From Pseudomonas delhiensis (GTDB taxonomy: Bacteria; Pseudomonadota; Gammaproteobacteria; Pseudomonadales; Pseudomonadaceae), in assembly GCF_900187975.1 (NCBI RefSeq), contig NZ_FZPC01000044.1:1-45750 (forward strand): a DNA stretch of 45,750 nt, in the 5' to 3' direction. This document shows, in pieces, positions 43,332-45,750 of the stretch (the first letter of the stretch is position 1; every line of letters begins with the position of its first letter). The notes below the pieces were generated by a model. The model saw nothing but the letters and a program-made list of their open reading frames with translations. It did no database searches and was not told where the DNA came from. The position numbers and the translations under genes are program-made.

Positions 43332-44003
43332 ATGTTCGACCTCAGTACCTGGAACCTCACCCTCCCCGAAGGCCGCCCGGCCAGGACCATCTCCACCCCG
43401 GCGCTGCAGCGCGACTATCAGAGCCCGTACTTCCACCGCAGCATCGACGGCGTGGAGTTCTGGGTGCCGGTCAACGGCAGCCACACGCCCAACAGCGAGT
43501 TCCCGCGCACCGAACTGCGCGAGACGCGCAGCGACGGCACGCCCTACACCTGGCGCTACCCGAACGTCGACAGCCTGCTGCGCGCTACATTGAAGGTGGA
43601 CGCGGTGCCTTCCATGCGCCGCATGGTGATCGGCCAGGTCCACAGCGACGGCGCCGGCAGCGGGGATGCCGCGCCGCTGCTGAAGCTGGTCTACCAGCTG
43701 CGCCTGGACCAGGGCCGGGTGCTGGCGCAGATCCGCGAGCGCCCGGGCGACGCCACCGCCATCACCTACACGGTGCTGGACGGCATTCCTCTGGGGCGCA
43801 GCTTCGACTACCGCATCGGCGTGTCGCGCACCGGCGTGCTGAGCATCGAGGTCAACGACCAGCGCCTGGTCCGCCAGCTCGACCCGCGGTGGGCGCGCCA
43901 GGGCCTGTACTTCAAGGCGGGGCTGTACCTGCAGGATAATCGCGGCCCCGCCAGCGAAGGCGGGCGGGCGACCTTCAGCGCCCTGTCGATCATGCACCGT
44001 TGA
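43332..44003 (+). CDS. Alginate lyase family 7 (PL7)
   Basis: This 223-residue protein is a polysaccharide lyase 7 jelly-roll: RTELRET near residue 60, IGQVHSDG near 100 and YFKAGLYLQ near 195 are the three conserved active-site blocks (R-x-E-L-R, Q-V-H, Y-F-K-A-G). It cleaves alginate or related uronic polymers by beta-elimination. No signal peptide is seen, as in the P. aeruginosa PL7 homologue, so it may act inside the cell or leave by another route. ATG at 43332 (MFDLSTWNLTLPEG) is preferred over a TTG at 43296. Confidence 0.92.
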   Translation: MFDLSTWNLTLPEGRPARTISTPALQRDYQSPYFHRSIDGVEFWVPVNGSHTPNSEFPRTELRETRSDGTPYTWRYPNVDSLLRATLKVDAVPSMRRMVIGQVHSDGAGSGDAAPLLKLVYQLRLDQGRVLAQIRERPGDATAITYTVLDGIPLGRSFDYRIGVSRTGVLSIEVNDQRLVRQLDPRWARQGLYFKAGLYLQDNRGPASEGGRATFSALSIMHR

Positions 44004-44014
44004 GGAACCGCCCC

Positions 44015-45214
44015 ATGCTGCCTTCCCGAATCCTCCCGGCCCTGCTGCTCGCCGCCGGCCTGTCCCAGGCCCCGGGCGCCATGGCCGATGAATTCTCCGC
44101 CTGCCTCGCGCGCCTGCAGCCGCAGGCCGCCGCCAAGGGCGTGAGCGCCGCCGCCTACCAGCGCTACACCGGCGGCTTGGCGGCCGACCTCAGCGTGCTC
44201 GACCTGCTCAACGCCCAGCCGGAATTCGTCACCCCGCTGTGGGACTACCTGGCCGGCCTGGTGGACGATCAGCGCGTCGCCGATGGCAAGGCCATGCTGG
44301 CGAAGCACGCCGAGCTGTTCGAGCGCGTCGCCCGCCAGTACCGGGTGGACAAGTACACGGTGGCGGCGGTGTGGGGCGTGGAGAGCGACTTCGGCCGCAT
44401 CACCGGCAAGCGCCCGCTGCTGGTCTCCCTCGGTACGCTGTCGTGCTACGGGCGGCGCCAGGCGTTCTTCCAGGGCGAGTTCTTCGCCACCCTCAAGCTG
44501 CTGCAGCAGGGCGACCTGCGCGATGCCGGCATCACCGGCTCCTGGGCCGGTGCCTTCGGCCAGACGCAGTTCATGCCCAGCACCTACGCGCGCATCGCCG
44601 AGGACTTCGATGGCGACGGCCACCGCGACCTGGTCAGCAGCGTGCCCGACGCCCTGGCCTCCACCGCCAACTACCTGCGCAAGGCCGGCTGGGTGCCCGG
44701 CGTGGCCTGGGGCTACGAGGTGAAGCTGCCGGCGAACTTCGCCGAATCCCAGGCCGGGCGCACCAAGCGGCGTACGGTGGCGGACTGGCAGGCCCTGGGG
44801 GTGAAGCGCATCGACGGCGGGCCGCTGCCGGCCGGCGACGCCCGCGCGGCCATCCTGCTGCCCACCGGCAAGGCCGGCCCGGCCTTCCTGGTGCTGCGCA
44901 ACTACGACGCCATCTACTCCTACAACGCCGCCGAGAGCTACGCCCTGGCCATCGCCCTGCTGTCCGACCGCCTGCGCGGCGAACCCGGCCTGCGCACCCC
45001 CTGGCCGACCGACGACCCGGGCCTGAGCCGCGCCCAGCGCAAGGAACTGCAGCAACTGCTGCTGGCCCGCGGCCACGCCATCGGCGAGCCGGACGGGCTG
45101 ATCGGCGACAACACCCGCCGCGCCATCCAGGCCGAGCAGCAACGCCTGGGCCTGCAGCCGGCCGACGGCCGCGCCGGGCAGAAGATCCTCAAGGCCCTGC
45201 AAGCCGCGCACTGA
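44015..45214 (+). CDS. sltB2: Lytic murein transglycosylase, SltB2/MltB-like
   Basis: This 399-residue enzyme has a signal peptide (PALLLAAGLSQAPGAMA), the MltB-type catalytic domain with the catalytic Glu in WGVESDFGRITG, GSWAGAFGQTQFMPSTY and NYDAIYSYNAAESYALAI, and a C-terminal peptidoglycan-binding domain at about 330-399 (RAQRKELQQLLLARGHAIG, GLIGDNTRRAIQAEQ). It cleaves peptidoglycan to 1,6-anhydromuropeptides in the periplasm. AGGAA precedes the ATG, 11 bases after the lyase gene, so the two are probably co-transcribed. Confidence 0.94.
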   Translation: MLPSRILPALLLAAGLSQAPGAMADEFSACLARLQPQAAAKGVSAAAYQRYTGGLAADLSVLDLLNAQPEFVTPLWDYLAGLVDDQRVADGKAMLAKHAELFERVARQYRVDKYTVAAVWGVESDFGRITGKRPLLVSLGTLSCYGRRQAFFQGEFFATLKLLQQGDLRDAGITGSWAGAFGQTQFMPSTYARIAEDFDGDGHRDLVSSVPDALASTANYLRKAGWVPGVAWGYEVKLPANFAESQAGRTKRRTVADWQALGVKRIDGGPLPAGDARAAILLPTGKAGPAFLVLRNYDAIYSYNAAESYALAIALLSDRLRGEPGLRTPWPTDDPGLSRAQRKELQQLLLARGHAIGEPDGLIGDNTRRAIQAEQQRLGLQPADGRAGQKILKALQAAH

Positions 45215-45227
45215 ACCGCCGCTTTTC

Positions 45228-45381
45228 GTAGGGCGAATAACCGTTCGCGGTTATCCGCCGATACACCGAGGCCGCAGCCAACGCCCAGGTCAACCCCGGA
45301 GCCGCCGGGCACCGAGGCCAAACGGCGGATAACGCCGTAGGCGTTATGCGCCCTACACCAGGCCCGACCTTGACGTAGGGC
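45228..45381. repeat. REP block B, short spacer, variant A, interrupted B
   Basis: B at 45228-45260, a 63-base diverged spacer, A variant at 45324-45356 (arms GGCGGATAACGCC and GGCGTTATGCGCC), then after the standard 18-base gap the first 7 bases of a B hairpin (GTAGGGC, 45375-45381), where the IS sequence begins. Confidence 0.85.
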
Positions 45382-45750
45382 AATGAAATGGACTCCTCCC
45401 TCCTACGGCATCTAGGTGCCAGACTGATGTGTTGGCAACAGTCCCGGAGGGGGAGTCACGATGAACATTAAACGCATTGGCTTGGATCTGGCAAAACAAG
45501 TCTTCCAGGTGCACGCGGTCGACAGCCACGAACAGGTGGTGTGCCGTCGCCAGCTCAAGCGCGACAAGGTCCAGGATTTCTTCCGCCAGTTGGCGCCATG
45601 CCTGGTGGCGATGGAGGCCTGTGGCAGTGCGCACTACTGGGCGCGCGAACTGCGCCAGCTGGGACACGAGGTCCGCCTGATCGCCCCGCAGTTCGTCAAA
45701 CCCTACGTCAAGGGCGACAAGCACGATGCCCACGACGCCGAAGCGATCTG
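45382..45750 (+). mobile_element. IS110-family element, left part (continues beyond window)
   Basis: Sequence departs from the REP at 45382 and 79 bases later a DEDD transposase starts. The short left non-coding end suits the IS1111 subgroup more than the IS110 subgroup, whose left end is long (inference). The element's right end lies outside. Confidence 0.8.
45461..45750 (+). CDS. IS110-family DEDD transposase, N-terminal part
   Basis: The first 96 residues match the RuvC-like DEDD domain: IGLDLAKQVFQVHAVD (first Asp), VAMEACGSAHYWAREL (Glu) and YVKGDKHDAHDAEAI (Asp pair). GGAGGGGGAG precedes the ATG. These transposases use a guide (bridge) RNA encoded in the element's non-coding end to choose target and donor. 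The gene is cut by the window edge, so completeness is unknown. Confidence 0.93.
   Translation, partial: MNIKRIGLDLAKQVFQVHAVDSHEQVVCRRQLKRDKVQDFFRQLAPCLVAMEACGSAHYWARELRQLGHEVRLIAPQFVKPYVKGDKHDAHDAEAI

Overview
The window is high-GC DNA with the gene content of a Pseudomonas from the broad P. aeruginosa / P. citronellolis / P. nitroreducens neighbourhood (inference from gene families and order; no database was searched). Typical markers are gcd with oprB, a narKGHJI-ppiC cluster, long NrdB and two-ATP-cone NrdA beside an RstA/RstB-like pair, pcpS, SltB2-like transglycosylase and OprD porins.

Layout: 1-5.1 kb, periplasmic glucose oxidation (OprB end, TonB receptor, Gcd). 5.2-6.4 kb, a RAYT transposase inside a tandem array of two-hairpin REP units. 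6.4-9.2 kb, a minus-strand FAD monooxygenase, a DUF2783-like protein and a LuxR regulator. 9.6-19.9 kb, respiratory nitrate reduction, with NarK1 and NarK2 fused in one protein. 19.9-20.5 kb, a duplicated REP block. 20.5-24.7 kb, a Rieske oxygenase/reductase/OprD operon with a divergent MarR regulator. 24.7-27.1 kb, an accessory stretch: more REPs, an orphan XRE/HTH protein, a Bro-N protein with a phage-like leader, and an AT-rich membrane protein gene. 27.1-34.7 kb, nrdA-nrdB with a long, probably regulated leader, then RstA/RstB-like genes. 34.8-41.1 kb, a YeeE/YedE-type pair, a DUF202 protein, molbindin, modABC and a second OprD porin. 41.3-45.2 kb, pcpS, dienelactone-hydrolase family, alginate lyase and transglycosylase. 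The right edge enters an IS110-family element that appears to have inserted into a REP hairpin.

How parts connect: NarGHI needs molybdenum cofactor and the mod genes import molybdate. Three AT-rich palindromes resembling Mo-boxes (ModE sites) lie at 34.79 kb (before the YeeE gene), 36.25 kb and 41.19 kb (before the second OprD). The 41.19 kb site is a perfect 12-bp-arm palindrome, which suggests a molybdenum-responsive regulon including an outer-membrane porin and a sulfur-type transporter. The nrdA leader combines a promoter overlapped by a NrdR-like box, two DnaA boxes, a possible pseudoknot and a short upstream ORF. The REP hairpins recur at five places, show compensatory base changes around an invariant TTCG loop, and are probably substrates of the RAYT at 5.5-6.0 kb.
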